Assembly (NCBI GenBank): GCA_002049455.2
Contig: KV919115.1
Coordinates: 10,798-74,797 of the forward strand
Direction of reading: 5' to 3'
Origin: Porphyra umbilicalis
Lineage: Eukaryota; Rhodophyta; Bangiophyceae; Bangiales; Bangiaceae
DNA: 64,000 nt
A program made the translations under genes and the position numbers. Position 1 is the first letter of the stretch, and the number at the start of each line of letters is the position of its first letter. Of this stretch, positions 22,040-33,930 are shown piece after piece. The notes under the pieces were generated by a model. That model was not told where the DNA came from. It worked only from the letters and a program-made list of their open reading frames with translations, and did not search any database.

Positions 22040-23990
22040 GCGACACGAGGGGGTCGAGTCGACCTTCTTCCCCTTGCGATCTTTGTTCATCCGTCGCAAC
22101 CCCGCAACGTTGGTTTGGTGAACCTACTCGGTACCCTGAAGACGGGAGGGGAGGGTGGAGACCCATCCGCCCCCTCATATGCGGCTAGTGGGAGGGAGAG
22201 CACGGATTATCTCCCCCCTGGCGGCTCGCCTCAACGAGGCGAGCATGTCGCCCCACGCAGCCAGGGTGGCGGAGAGGTTGGCGGAGCTCGTCGTAGCACT
22301 TTGTTCCTTCCTCCGGCCTCTTCCGTCGGAACGCGTGGAGTTCACCCTCCGGCGGGAGCGACCACGGTCCGTAGTGACATCGTGGAGCTCCCGGCGGATG
22401 CCAACACTCCCTTCAGCACGAGACTGCCGCTCGTAGCTGGGAGGACGGATCGTGCGTCCCGAGCTGCGGCCGGTGAGTTGGAGCCACGGCCTGGAAGCGA
22501 ACCCGTGGGTGGGAGCTCTAGTCGTGCTCCCCGCGGTTCGTAAGGTGGATTGGTCATTGTGGGTCCTGCTTTGCAAGACGCCATCGCTGAGGCGGTACGG
22601 TCCGGAATCGCCCGGTCACTTCCCGTTACGCCCGGTTCTGCCCGGAGCCCGATTGAGCGTCCCGACCCGCAACGAAGTGGACACACTCAGTCCCGCCGAC
22701 GACTACACTACTCGTCGCAATCGTCGAATGGTGACTATTCCGGCGGCGACTCCCCGCGCGGTAGTAGGCAACGGCACCCACGACGGGGTACCCCCCGTCA
22801 CGCCCCGTTACCGCGACTCCATCGCTCGGCGCAGCGCTCAGCGGGGCTGGTACAAGTTGTACCAGACAAGATCACGGTCAACAATCCTCACTATCGGGAT
22901 TTGTTTGATTGCGAGACGTATTCGTTGGAGAACAAATCGGTCTCCTATACGCGGGAGCACGCCCATATGATGAGGCGCCTCAAGAAGGATGTCATGCATT
23001 CCTTCGGTCACCGCGCAGAGTGAAGCGGTGACCCGCCGCAGAAGGTTTTCCAACTCTTGCGCAAGTTTAGCAAGGCGTGCGACGGCAATGACGCCTCGGA
23101 AGGAGAGGCCTTTTACATGTTACAAGATTTTACCTTGGAGCCACTGCGCGCCGAGGTAATGGCCGTCATGCCAACTCGACGTGGCGGTAACCCCGGAGAG
23201 GTCAGCTCCTACTTGGAGTTGGTCAATTGGATCATCCGCATGCACGCGGATGAGTCCACCGTAGCCGGCCTCGTGGAACAGTTCCACCAGGCTCGGCAAG
23301 AAGAAAAAGAAGACGAGATGTCCTACGCGGAACGTCTCAGAGGTTTTAACACCGCATGCGGGTTCCTCCATTCGACAGGAGCCCTCAAGGGACGCTATGT
23401 CGAAGGCGTTCACCCTGTGGTTCGTGCTACTCTGCGCAAACATAATATCCAGGGATGACCTTGGCCGAGTTGTCCCGCATCGCCCAAACTCGAGGCGAGG
23501 AGTACCGCTGGATACAAGCGGCACAGCAAAAAGAGCGAGCCGAAGAGGCTGTGAAGCGCGCCGAGGCAACTCGCCTCCGTCGACAAGCAAAGGCGCTCAG
23601 CACGCCACGGTACCCGGTCCGTTCGAGAACTACTCGCACGGAACCAGGTGAGCACAGTGTTGCCACAACTACCCCGCCTTAAGGCGGCGGGAGTGGAAAA
23701 GCGTCAAGTTTCCCGTGCTGGCAGTGTAGCCAGACGGGCCACAGGGCCGAAGAGTGCCCCAAGTTGGATTCTCGTCTCCGTGCCCGACTAGCACAGAGTA
23801 GTCGGTGGGCTAAGGACAAGTCTCATCCTGCCCGGTTCCAAAAGGGTGCAAGGCCGACCGGGCCTCCCGATGTCGCAGTAGCACGCGACAACGTGGCCTC
23901 AAGTGGGATTGAGTCACCCCTTGAGGAGCGGGAACCCAAAATCCAGGCGGGCGAGCCCGTGGAATCCTCATCGGAGTCGGATGAGGGAAA
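22040..23990 (+). pseudogene. gag: gag region of gypsy 2
   Basis: Downstream of the primer site lies a capsid-like helical region (about 22880-23450, with the segment LEPLRAEVMAVMP and a Glu-rich QARQEEKEDEMSYAERLRGF helix). It is followed by a CCHC zinc knuckle, CWQCSQTGHRAEEC, at 23716-23757. This is the nucleic-acid-binding end of Gag. The region is broken. Its role would be particle assembly and RNA packaging in the cytoplasm. Confidence 0.8.
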
Positions 23991-24029
23991 CGAATAACCG
24001 CTGGGGTTGAAGAGTCCCCGACAAGCCCA

Positions 24030-27000
24030 GTGGGTAACCCAGGGACGGGCCGCAAGAGCAAAGTCAAGCTCCTGCGGCATCCTCAGGGGATCCGCCCTCG
24101 GGACATGCCAATCCCGAAGTGTGTGGATCGCACCAAAGTCGTGGCGATCCTGACAGGCAGCAACTATCAAGTTGCCGCCCGTGTCTGGATGCATGACGGA
24201 CACCTCTTGGCAACCCGGGCCATAATCGACACCGGGTCCGGAGTGTCCTTGATATGGGAAGACTTACTCCCGCCGGAGGTGACGGTTTGTCCACTTGACA
24301 ACGCGACACTCAACATGTTTGATGTGAATAGGAATATCCTTCCCATTACGGGTTTGGTCACCCTGCATGTGCGCCTCGGTACGTATGATACCACGCACTG
24401 GCTGAACGTAGTGCAGGGCATGTCCGTGCCCTTACTCTTGGGCACCCTATACGCCGATGCCCACGTCCCGATCATTTCGAGACCACGCAGCTTCATTCAG
24501 CTGAAGGATAGGTGCAGAGTCCCCATCCCCCGCCGGGGTAAAAGTACTGCTCCGGTGACGACGTCAACTGCGACGCCTTGCGACTGCGCCTATAAGGGGA
24601 AAGCAAAGGTGCAAGTGGCACAGCAACTCATCATAGAGCCCAAGTCAAAAGGCTATGTGAAAGTGCAAACATTCTTCAATGGAAACGGCCTGTTCACTCA
24701 GAGGCAGCGGGTGTTTGAACGACATCGACTACATTTCGCTCCGGGCACCATGACGTGTAAGGCAGGTGCGCCTTGGTGGCTAGAGATTATTCACACTGGG
24801 ACGAACAAACTCCGTCTTCCCAAGGGTATGTCTCTCGGCACGATCGAGGCGAAAGAAGGTAACATGACCGTCGTGACGCCAGAACAGTGGGGGAAGTTCT
24901 TCCACGAGGACCCCCCGCTAGTGTCAGTGGGGAAGTCAAAACCAATCACGAACAGGGGGAATGATCCCCCAATTGCCACCGCGAACGTACCGGAACATCT
25001 GCGCGGCCGCCTCAAGGAGCTCATAGACCGACACCACGAGTTCTGGGACGGGTCCCTCGGGACGATTGAGGCGACCAAGCACCGGATGAGACTGAAGCCG
25101 GGCGCCAAACCCGTGCGGCTCCAACCCTACCGCATGGGTCCGCGAACCCGACAACTCGTCGGCGAGCAGGTGACCAAGATGCTCAAGCTGGACGTGATTG
25201 AACCCAGCACTGGTGAGTGGGCCAGTCCGATTGTTTTGGTGCCGAAACCGGATGGTTCCACACGCTTTTGCATCGATTATCGTCAACTCAACGATAGAAC
25301 AGTGCGAGACGCGTATCCTCTCCCAAGGATGGATGACTGTCTGGATTCCCTGGGAGACGCCAAGTTCTTCTCGACGTTAGACTGTATCGCGGGATACTGG
25401 CAGATCCCAGTCGCCGAGGAAGACAAGCACTTGACGTCCTTCACGACTCATGTGGGGACATATCAGTGCACCCGTCTCCCCTTTGGTCTTTGCAATGCGC
25501 CTGCCACTTTCCAGCGCGCAGTTGACATGATACTGGCCGGAGTGAAATGGCAGTATGTCCTCGTCCACTTAGACGACATCATTGTGTACTCCACGGATGC
25601 GGAGTCACACCTCTCCCACTTGGAGAAGGTGTTCACTTTGTTGGGCGAGAACGGTGTCACCCTCAAGGCAAAGAAGTGGCACCACTTAAGTAATGAGGTG
25701 GAGTATCTCGGTCATGTCATACGACCGGGACGCATCAGTGTCAATGAGAAAAACCTGAAAGCTTTCAGGAAGGCCATATACCCCGAAGACGCAAACGCAA
25801 CTGCGTAGCTTCCTGGGTATGTGTACCGTATTCCGACGTTTCACGGCCGACTTCGCTCAAGTCGCGAAGCCCCTGAACAACTTGGTAAGCACCTCGCTAC
25901 CCAAGAAACTACTCTCTCCGACTATGGAGGAGCAGGCCGCGTTCGACCGACTACGCGAACAACTGTCTAACCCGCCCATCTTGGCACTACCAAGGAAAGA
26001 AGGGAAGTATATCATCGATGTGGATGCGAGCTACGACCAACTTGGTTGTGCTCTGCTGCAAGAACAGCCTACGGGGGCATATCTTCCCGTAGGCTACTTC
26101 AGTAGGGGACTAGAACCTGCTGAGCGGAACTACACCGTGACCGAAATCGAAGGTCTTGGTGTGGTGTGGGCAGTAACTTCACTGCGACCATACATCGCGG
26201 GCACCCGGTTCTTAGCCCGGTGTCACCATAAAGCGTTGAAGTGGATACTCACCACAACAACATGTACAAACAACCGCCTGAATCGATGGCGGATACGACT
26301 GGCCGAGTTTGACTATGAAGTTGAGTATGAACCTGGTCGACAACATGCTGTCCCGGATGCACTATCCCGCATGCCGACAGAGGGGCTGGATACTACTCCA
26401 GTCCCCAAAGACATCCCGGTGGTCGGGGTGACGACGCGGTCGGGGGCCGTATTGGACCCACGACGTTCAGAGAATAAGGAACAGGTCCCCATTTCGATGG
26501 CTGAGTTGGCCAAAGAACAACTTGACGATAGTTTCTGCCAAGAGGCCCGGAAGGATCTGAACACCATGAATCAGAATCGGTTCCATGAGAATGGTGACGG
26601 CATGCTCTGCCGTCATGGCCAACAAGAGGGAACACAACAAGTGGTTGTGCCCCGCTCCCTCGTGGCCGATGTCCTCAAGAAGGAACACTCGTCCCTCTTG
26701 AGTGGGCACCCGGGGGAAACCAAGATGTATCGGACCCGGAGACGAAGGTACTACTGGCCTTCGCTCGTAGCCGATGTGTTCGGCTGGGTCGCGGCTTGCG
26801 GCACTTGCGCAAAGAACCGGTTGATGGAGGTCCGAAGCTCCTCCGCCATGAGGTTGTTCCCCGCTACGGAACCTTTCGAGGCAGTAGCCATCGACCTTCT
26901 TGGTCCTCTCCCTCGAACTCCAGAGGGATATGAGTACCTATAAGTCATGTGTGACCGCTTCTCGAAGTTAACTCGGGTAGTCCCCCTTCGAGATGTGACC

Positions 27001-27690
27001 GCACTGGATGTTCTCAGTGCCTTTATTGATGTTTGGATAGCCAGTTATGGCATCCCTGACTCGACTGCGTCAGATAACGGACCGCAATTTGCGTCCGTTC
27101 TTTACCAGGGCGTGTTGTAAATGCTTGGCATAAGTACAAATTATGCCACGCCTTACCACCCACAGACAAATGGTCAAGTGGAACGCTTCAATAAGACTTT
27201 GGTACGACAATTGAGGCACTGTGTGATTAAACATGTCGTAACCTGAGCAAAGTATGTGTCCCTACTGGTCACTGCCTACAACTTCCAAGTGCATAGTACC
27301 ACAGGGGAGGCACCGTTCTCTTTTGTGTGCCCCCGGAAACTCAGCCCGGTGGCGATCGAGCGCCTTCCCCAAGGCACGGGTGAAGAGGAAACTCCCTCGA
27401 CACCGAGCCAAGCGCGCGAGAACTTCCGCAAGCGCTTGGATGCGCTGATCCCTCTTGTCAAGAAGTCAATGGACAAGGCCCAAGCCCGCTATAAACGGCA
27501 CTTTGACAAGCGAGTCAAGAGCCGGCGGGAATCTCTCCGAGTCGGAGACTAGGTTTTCGTGAAGTCACACGAGAACCAGGGAGGTAAACTCATCTTCAAC
27601 AAGACGAAAGGGCCGTATCAGATACTCAAGACTGATGGCCGGTGTCTCACCATCGAAAGTACCCATGGGATCCGTACAAAAAACAGTTCT
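24030..27690 (+). pseudogene. pol: pol region of gypsy 2 (PR-RT-RH-IN)
   Basis: The protease has AIIDTGSGVSLIW near 24220. RT runs from about 25000 to 25800, with FCIDYRQLNDRTVRDAYPLP, LPFGLCNAPATFQRA and VLVHLDDIIVYS, a LDD variant of the usual YxDD. RNase H is near 26010-26330 (VDASYDQLGCALLQ). The integrase zinc finger lies near 26690-26820 (H...H...CGTCAKNR), with the core after it and a lysine-rich C-terminal part to about 27690. The order RT-RNase H-integrase is Ty3/gypsy. Several breaks are present. Confidence 0.9.
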
Positions 27691-27693
27691 CAC

Positions 27694-27934
27694 CAGGGGC
27701 TTTGGAAGGATTATTCGGATAAAGCACCGTTCTGTAAGCAGAGGCTTTCTGCTCGCAGCAACATCTTATATTCATCAGTCTTTCCACGAAGAGCCTGAGC
27801 ATGAAGTGAGCTGTCCAGCAATGTCCTCTGTTTTGCTCTCACATTGGATGGCGAGAAGATTCCAACGGATATATCCGGATATATCTGGATATATCCCAGA
27901 CTCTGCTGAAAAACCCGGATTCTGAAAGGCCCTG
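27694..27934. mobile_element. hAT-type MITE 3 inside gypsy 2 (241 bp)
   Basis: The ends are CAGGGGCTTTGGAAGG and, inward from the right, CAGGGCCTTTCAGAATC. Flanks are GTTCTCAC (27686-27693) and GTACTCAC (27935-27942), an 8-bp duplication with one difference. It has the same length class and GGATATATCC-rich interior as MITE 1. It is younger than gypsy 2. Confidence 0.82.
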
Positions 27935-27942
27935 GTACTCAC

Positions 27943-28256
27943 GCCACTCTGGCGCCGGAACCGCCGGAGGGTGACCCTGCGTGGGAGCGCGCCCTTAAGG
28001 CATGGCGTGTACCCTCCCTCCCGTCTTCAAGTGAGAAGACGATGGAGGCTGTCTTCTACCAGTTTGTCGGACAAGGGTATGATGACCACAAGCGCCTTAT
28101 GCTCAAGGTCCGCTGGTTCGGGTATGGACCAAGGGAGGATACATGGGAATATGTCGAGGACCTTCCAACTGAGAAGGTCCGTCTGTACTGCCAACGGCAT
28201 AACTTATCCGTAAAGCAAAAACGAGGCGTCGACGAACTCTCGTCGACTCCTCAGTG
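27943..28256 (+). pseudogene. Chromodomain end of gypsy 2 integrase
   Basis: The segment contains MEAVFYQFVGQGYDDHKRLMLKVRWFGYGPREDTWEYVEDLP in adjoining parts. The core VRWFGYG...DTWE..EDLP is a chromodomain signature, as at the end of chromoviral integrases, where it targets chromatin marks. A hAT MITE lies immediately upstream, between integrase and chromodomain. Confidence 0.85.
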
Positions 28257-28446
28257 ATGCGAGTCTCACTACTGGATCGCGAAGCGAGGCACGGGTGGGG
28301 CCCAAGGAAAGACTCAAGTAGGTCTACAAGTAGAATGATGGTTTACTACGACCATCAACAACTAACAAACCCAACACAAGCATGAACGACTAGAACATGA
28401 GACCCCAAGGCCTTTCCTAACCCGGCCTTGGTCCACCCACCGCCCC

Positions 28447-29438
28447 TCACGACTGCATGTCGGGGCGGTAGTCGTTGTTGTGGCCGCCGCCCTGCTGCGT
28501 GTCGTTCTCAGCGGGACCACCCCGAGTACGAGGGCTCTCGGGGCGGTACAGCGGCCCGTTAGGGTAGATCGGCACCGGCGGGGTGTGACTTCCACCCGCC
28601 GGGGGTCCGGTATAGTAGCCGTACCCCCCAGTCGGCTCATAGTACTGCGGCGGAGGCACCGGCGCCCGCCCGTAGTTGGGGGGGTTGTGCCACTGCGCCC
28701 CGGACGCAGGGGCGCCTGCGGCACTTGGGTGTTGGCCGCCCGACGACGGGGGGGTCGACACCGAGTGAGAGGTAGACCCGTGCCCCGTCGCGGAGGTCGG
28801 CAGCTGCGACATAGTCGTCGACAGCTGTAGCCGCAGTTGGTCCCCTAGGGCTCGCCCCGACAAGTCGTCTATGAGGCGCTGGGCCAAAGCCGGCTGCCCA
28901 GCTTGGTGGATGTCAACCGCCAGGGAAGATGCCCGCCGGCTGACCCTCGCGAAGACTTTGGCGAGGGCGATCACCGCCACGACGGGCGAGGCGTCCCAGA
29001 TGTCTGCACCAACCGTAGGGAACATAGTCAGCAACCCCCGGGTGCCCTGCTCCGGCAAACTCCTGCCACGGCAGAACTCCGCACGCAAGTTGGCGGCGGG
29101 GAAGGGCTCGGCAAAAGCCGGCGGCTCGAGCGGGGTGACCACCGCCGCGCTCGCCGTCGACGGAGCGGCCCGGTGTCCAAACCAAGGCAGCGGTAGGGTA
29201 GCCGCTGCCGGCGCGTCAAGATCGACGTACGCGAGCACCCGCACTTGGGGCGGCCCGGCGCGAGAGGGACCATCTTGGTGGGCGGACCAGCGGCCGCGGA
29301 AGCTCCGCTTGGGCGGAAGGGGGTAAGTGACCCGTCGCTCCGTGTTCTTGGGGGGCGCGTGGCGCTTCCCCTACACCATCCAACCACTGGCCGGCGGCGG
29401 CGACTGTGCGCCATTGCCGGGGCCATAGGGGTATGAGT
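28447..29438 (-). CDS. Antisense unknown ORF in gypsy 2, downstream block
   Basis: This minus-strand coding block lies on the other side of the hAT insertion and is best seen from 29244 downwards (VLAYVDLDAPAAATLPLPWFG). It has an Ala/Leu-rich helical part (VIALAKVFARVSRRASSLAVDI, ALAQRLIDDLSGRALGDQL), then a Ser/Gly/Pro/Tyr-rich low-complexity tail (PPPQYYEPTGGYGYYTGPP) ending near DYRPDMQS. It was probably adjacent to the upstream block before the hAT insertion. The Ala-rich helix plus disordered tail resembles the antisense ORF of gypsy 1 in style. Function unknown. Confidence 0.5.
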
Positions 29439-31535
29439 CAGGCCCTACCATGGGTATTTGTTGATTGAGTATACCCATGAGTATTTAGGTATCGGCACCC
29501 ATACTCAAAAGCCAGCACCATGTGGGCGATTACACCCACGATTGGGAACGCATACAAGAAAATACTCATGCGACATCCAGAAATGAGTATCTCTCGCGTA
29601 AGAAGAAGCTTACAGTCGTACAGATCAACGCGCCGCGGAGCTGCGAACATCCTTGCTGTCTGGTCAAGCGAATCGCTCGAAACTGGGGTTTAGAAAGTGG
29701 CCGCATTAGAGTACGGCTCTGTGAGACACTCAGCTCGGCCAAGCAAATATCGGATTGCTATTACGGCTCCCTCCGCGGGCTATGATCAACATCAGTTTGA
29801 ACAGGCACGCCTGGGACGTCGGCGCGAAATACCTCATCAGGTCCACACTGCTCTGTACCCGTCATGCTCCGCATCAGGACACGAAAAATGTGCTGAGGCT
29901 GCGGTACGGTATGTCGCGTGAGCTCAAGCAGTCTGAGCGCCAATTGTCATGCACAAAGAAGTGGGTGCCATCCGAACTTTTGATTGCTGGATCTCGGGTG
30001 GTGCCTGTTGCCCTCAATGCCGCGGCTGGCTCGCCGGCAGGTCGCTCACCGGCAGCTGTCCCCTCCTTCCTTTATGCTCGCGCCTGCACAGTGGCCTCTT
30101 TCCGAAAGTGCGTGTTGCTCCTTCTTTCTTGCGTCCTTTTCATTGTCTTGACCGTCTTTATGGCCTCTGTCTGCCACTCCTGGTCAGCAGCCCTGACCAC
30201 TGTCTTTCGAGCGGTCGACCCCTCCACCCCCTTGTGGATTAGATGGATAATTTTTCCGACCTTCAGGACAGGATTCTCTCTGAGTGTAGTGATGCACTCA
30301 TTTACTTAGATCAGGAGACTTGCTCTTCGTTTCAGAGGTGGCAGTTTGCATTCGTGTCCTCAGTGATCTGAGGACGCGTCAGCATTTAATGACTCACAAT
30401 GACGCTAACAGCGAATGGTGTTTCGTACCTGAGAAGGACTGTCCTGCCACAGAAGACACACAGCACGGACGGCCCCTGCCCCCCTGCCCCTCCCAACCGA
30501 CCAGAGTGGCGCCCGGAAACCACGCGCAGAGACTTCCGGGGTTCTACGACCCCATGAGGACCCGCGAGTGAGCATTTCTGCGCGCCGGATTTTGCTGCGG
30601 CGGCTCTTCAGAGGTTTCTGACGCCATCGGGTGGCGCGGTTACAGGCGCCTCGTCGCGCGCGGTCGGTCCCACCCGCCCGTCCGTACGCCGTTTCGACTG
30701 CCCCGTCCGCCGTGCGCAGGTGTCCTGCGTGTCGGAGTGACGGCCCCTCCCTTGGGCATCGCGCGACGCCGGTGGGCCACCCCCGCTGCGGTGGCGGCGG
30801 CGGCACCCGTCTCCCCGCTCCATGCACCTCCCGCCACGGCAACGTGGCTGAACGTGCCCCCGCGCGCACTCGCGGCTATGGAGCCGGCCCGAGTGCCCGG
30901 TGTCGATGCGTCGCCGAGCGCGCCACCGCCTTGAGGTCCAGGGTATTGCATGCACGTGCCTGGAATTGCGTTCGGCTCGTTCCCGGCCGAGAATCACGTT
31001 CCGACGTCGGCATACCCCGTCCCCCCCTCACGGCGACCGACCATTTCGGAATTTGATACAGGTTGCCTCCCCCCTGCACGCGCTGCGAGACTCTTCCTTG
31101 GACGCTGCGGCGCGCCCTCGACGCACATCCCCACTCTCTGCACTCGTTCGGTGCAACAGCCATCTCTGCAGAGGGTCTTGCTACATCGACATGGTCAGGG
31201 CAACAGTGATGGGCCACATCACGAAGGCTTCACGGTACGAGGCTGTCACTCGAGTCTGTCAGCACGACCAATCCTCGTGCTCGCCGAGCGCTTGCGATGA
31301 TGTCCAAAATCATAGAAATCGTCCCCATCAGATCTCGACAAGAAGTGATCCCCCATTTCGCAAAGTAGCCCCGCCTCAAGAATATATGTGATGAGTGAGT
31401 ATCAGATACCCACATCCTTGGATATTTCATATACCAATACTCACGTTGCGTGTCTGAAAGAGCGAAAATACTCTGTCCCAAGATGTTCGGAGGGAAAATA
31501 TCCACGACCAAAATCGATACCCATGATAGGGCCTG
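29439..31535. mobile_element. Non-autonomous hAT element, 2.1 kb, inside gypsy 2
   Basis: The terminal inverted repeats are CAGGCCCTACCATGGGTAT and, inward from the right, CAGGCCCTATCATGGGTAT. A perfect 8-bp target duplication GTATGAGT lies at 29431-29438 and 31536-31543. Both subterminal regions carry several TGAGTAT/ATACTCA and ACCCATG words, as hAT transposase-binding regions often do. The longest internal frame (29755-30309, plus) has no hAT transposase motif, so the element depends on a transposase made elsewhere. It splits the antisense ORF of gypsy 2. Confidence 0.93.
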
Positions 31536-32537
31536 GTATGAGTCAACCCCCAGGCGCTTTTGAAGGAACAACTCGCCCTTCGAGAGCCCACAGAAGCAAT
31601 GGACGAAGCCGCGCGTCGCCGCGTCCGTCCCCTCCGCTACAGTCCGACGGAGGAAGGGTTGGAACGACACCCAGTCCAACGTGTTGTGGAGGATGATCAT
31701 CTCCTCGAGGAGCTCGGCATAGTCGCCGTCCCGCCCATCGCCCAGGCGAGCAGGGGTAAGAGTACACATCCCCTCGACCAAGGCATTCGACAAGTGCCAC
31801 AGGTACCCCTTCACCTTGAGGGAAGCCACCCAAACGGGGGCCACCTCGACGACCCACTGCGTCGCGAGTATGGCATAAAGTCGGTGCCCCTCCTCAATCG
31901 TCCGCATCCGCGACAAGTTGTACGCGAGGAAGCCGGGGAGCATCGCCGGGAAGCCCATCGGGACCTCCATTTCCTGCCACCACTTGGGCAGGACGACATA
32001 CTTGCGGCGCCGGTAGTCCCGGGTGCGGGGGAACTCCAATTGGAGAACCGAGACGAGGTACCGCTCGTCGCGCCGCCAGCCATACTCATGTCGGGCGGAA
32101 GGGTGGTTCACATGCGGGTCCCTCGTCGCCAAGTAGGGCGGGGCCCGACAACACCAACGCCAAACGACAACCGGTTGGTCCGCCGCCAACTCGGTGGCGC
32201 CCGTACTCTGGGCAGGACACCGACGTACCGGGTTGAGACGACCCCAATCCTCCCGCTCGAGTAGGGCGGCGAGGTCCACCAGCCGCCCGGCAGGGAGAAC
32301 CACTTGCCGGGGGAAGCGCGCGAGGCGGCGGTTCCACTCCTTCACCTGCTCCAAGTCGGGAAAGGTGATGTAGATCGAGAAAAGATGACACCCCCCACCC
32401 ATGGAAGTTGGGTGGTTCGGGGGGACCCACCAGTCGAGGTCCTCCGACCGACCGGACTCGACGGGCATCGCCGCCGCTTGGCCTGGCGTCGCTGACGCCG
32501 CGACACCTTGACGCACACCCGACTCGGGCGTCGCCAC
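31536..32537 (-). CDS. Antisense unknown ORF in gypsy 2, upstream block
   Basis: A long minus-strand frame lies between pol and the 3' LTR of gypsy 2, opposite to the element. The translated part here is about 330 residues with normal residue composition, unlike chance GC frames. It includes WWVPPNHPTSMGGGCHLFSIY, RRKYVVLPKWWQEMEVPMGF and ALVEGMCTLTPARLGDGRDGD. An Ala/Pro-rich N-terminal extension may start nearer 32670 (MSAAATPAPDLLDEEPLAGM, another frame). I do not recognise the family. Antisense ORFs in this position are known from some plant gypsy elements such as Grande. It could be a captured host gene. Confidence 0.55.
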
Positions 32538-33149
32538 GGAAGGGGGAGCGCGACGGGGGGCAACGCCGACTGTGGCGTTGCGGACGGTGCCCCGGCCGCC
32601 GCCCCGTCGATGTCCATGCCCGCGAGCGGCTCCTCGTCGAGCAAGTCCGGCGCAGGAGTAGCCGCCGCCGACATCTCCCTTTGCACCCTAGTAAGGGGAA
32701 AATGTGGAAGGGGGGGGGAACGGGGGCAGAGAGAAGGCAACCCGAGTGAGGGGGACCCAGAGGGACTGGGGGCAAGAAGAGAGCCGCGCGCGTCCGCGGA
32801 CGACGAGGGTGATGGACGATGTGCGGCAGCCCAAGTGAGGCAGCCGCCTCACACCGACCGCTAAATAGCGTCGGTGTACCAGTGCGTGAGTGAACCGCAC
32901 ACCCACCGACCCCTCCTTCCCTCTACCACGGGGCCAGCACAGGGGAAGAGTGTCCCCTGCGTCCCACACAGGCGAGGACACCTCCACGCAGCAGGCACAG
33001 GGGAACAGTGTCCCCTGCGCCTCCAACAGCAAAGGCGCAACGACTCCGCGCGCCCTGCACCCTCAACGTAGAGGGGGCCTGACACAGCCGTCACACCCTC
33101 TTCTCGCGGACCACTCGTCCGTTCCCGGTCAGCCGGTGCGGCTGACCCT

Positions 33150-33163
33150 TGAGAAGAGGGAAA
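33150..33163 (+). promoter_or_regulatory. Polypurine tract of gypsy 2
   Basis: GAGAAGAGGGAAA directly abuts the first base of the 3' LTR, the expected plus-strand priming site. Confidence 0.8.
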
Positions 33164-33847
33164 TGTGGCAGCATGGCCACACGTAGGCCTGCGAGATTTG
33201 ACGGCTGATGGAGCCATTTAATTGGATGGTCCACAGACGGTCACGCCCTTCGGGCGGGTTGAACCCGGAGCTCGGCTAAGTAAGGCCGAGATCCGTGCTT
33301 ACCGGGAATAGCTAGGCTAAGCGATTTCCGAGCAATGAGGAGACCAATGCCGCGTGATCGGATAGTGGTTGGAATGACCCACTTGTGATTCCCGGACATA
33401 CCACTCAACGGTCGGCTGAGATATGGCCGCACCCTTGCTCTGTTCTTTTTGTTGTGGGGATTCTTATCTGATGTGCTTGGTGCATCTCACCCTCGCCTCG
33501 GGGATTCTTGTTGGCGTGTTTTGATTGGGTCTTGGGCACGCCCCGCTGGCGGGTGTAGCCCGCGTTTGGCCCGTGTTTTTGGCCCACAGAAGAGGGTCCC
33601 CCTGAGGGTTGAGGGACGGGGACCGGTGGATATATCTGAGCGGGACAGCAGAGCGGTCCCGAACCCCCGAGGGAGGCAAGTAAACGTCGAGCCTCACAAC
33701 GCTGTGTCGTGTTTGCGGCTTGTCTTTTCCGCCCACACCAGTTGTGTGTGTGCGTCTTGGCGCTTGCTTCCGGGGTCTTTGACGAGACTACCGAGCGCAC
33801 GGACGGGACGACCGCCCCAGCGGGATCGGCCTGCCTGTGTTGCCACA
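33164..33847 (+). repeat. 3' LTR of gypsy 2
   Basis: This is 684 bp and matches 21309-21992 along its whole length without length change. It is preceded by a polypurine tract and followed by the CCGGC target duplication. Confidence 0.95.
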
Positions 33848-33930
33848 CCGGCACGCGTCGTCTCCGGTACGGTACTTTGCCTCGTTTTTCGCCGTTGCGG
33901 CGCTCTCAGGGCCCTTGTGAGCGGGTGCAG
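33848..33930. repeat. 180-bp satellite, right remnant
   Basis: It begins CCGGCACGCGTCGTCT, followed by TTTGCCTCGTTTTTCGCCGTTGCGGCGCTC in two adjoining blocks. These match the satellite copy interrupted at 21308, so the retroelement split one unit. It fades after about 33930. Confidence 0.85.

Larger units (their letters stand above)
21309..33847 (+). mobile_element. Ty3/gypsy chromovirus 2, full-length ends
   Basis: Two 684-bp LTRs bound the element and both start TGTGGCA and end TGCCACA. The flanking target duplication is CCGGC (21304-21308 and 33848-33852). Inside, in order, are a primer site, gag, protease, RT, RNase H, integrase, chromodomain, an antisense ORF region of about 5 kb, and a purine tract next to the 3' LTR. 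The LTRs differ at about two dozen sites by eye (roughly 96-97% identical), so it is moderately old. The pol side is a fossil with several breaks. It hosts one hAT MITE and one 2.1-kb hAT element; without these it would be about 10.2 kb. Confidence 0.95.

Noticed and set aside
29755-30309. 184-codon ORF inside the 2.1-kb hAT as a transposase
   Set aside because: It has no hAT dimerisation or RNase H-like catalytic motif, and a hydrophobic Leu/Val/Ser-rich stretch. It is too short.
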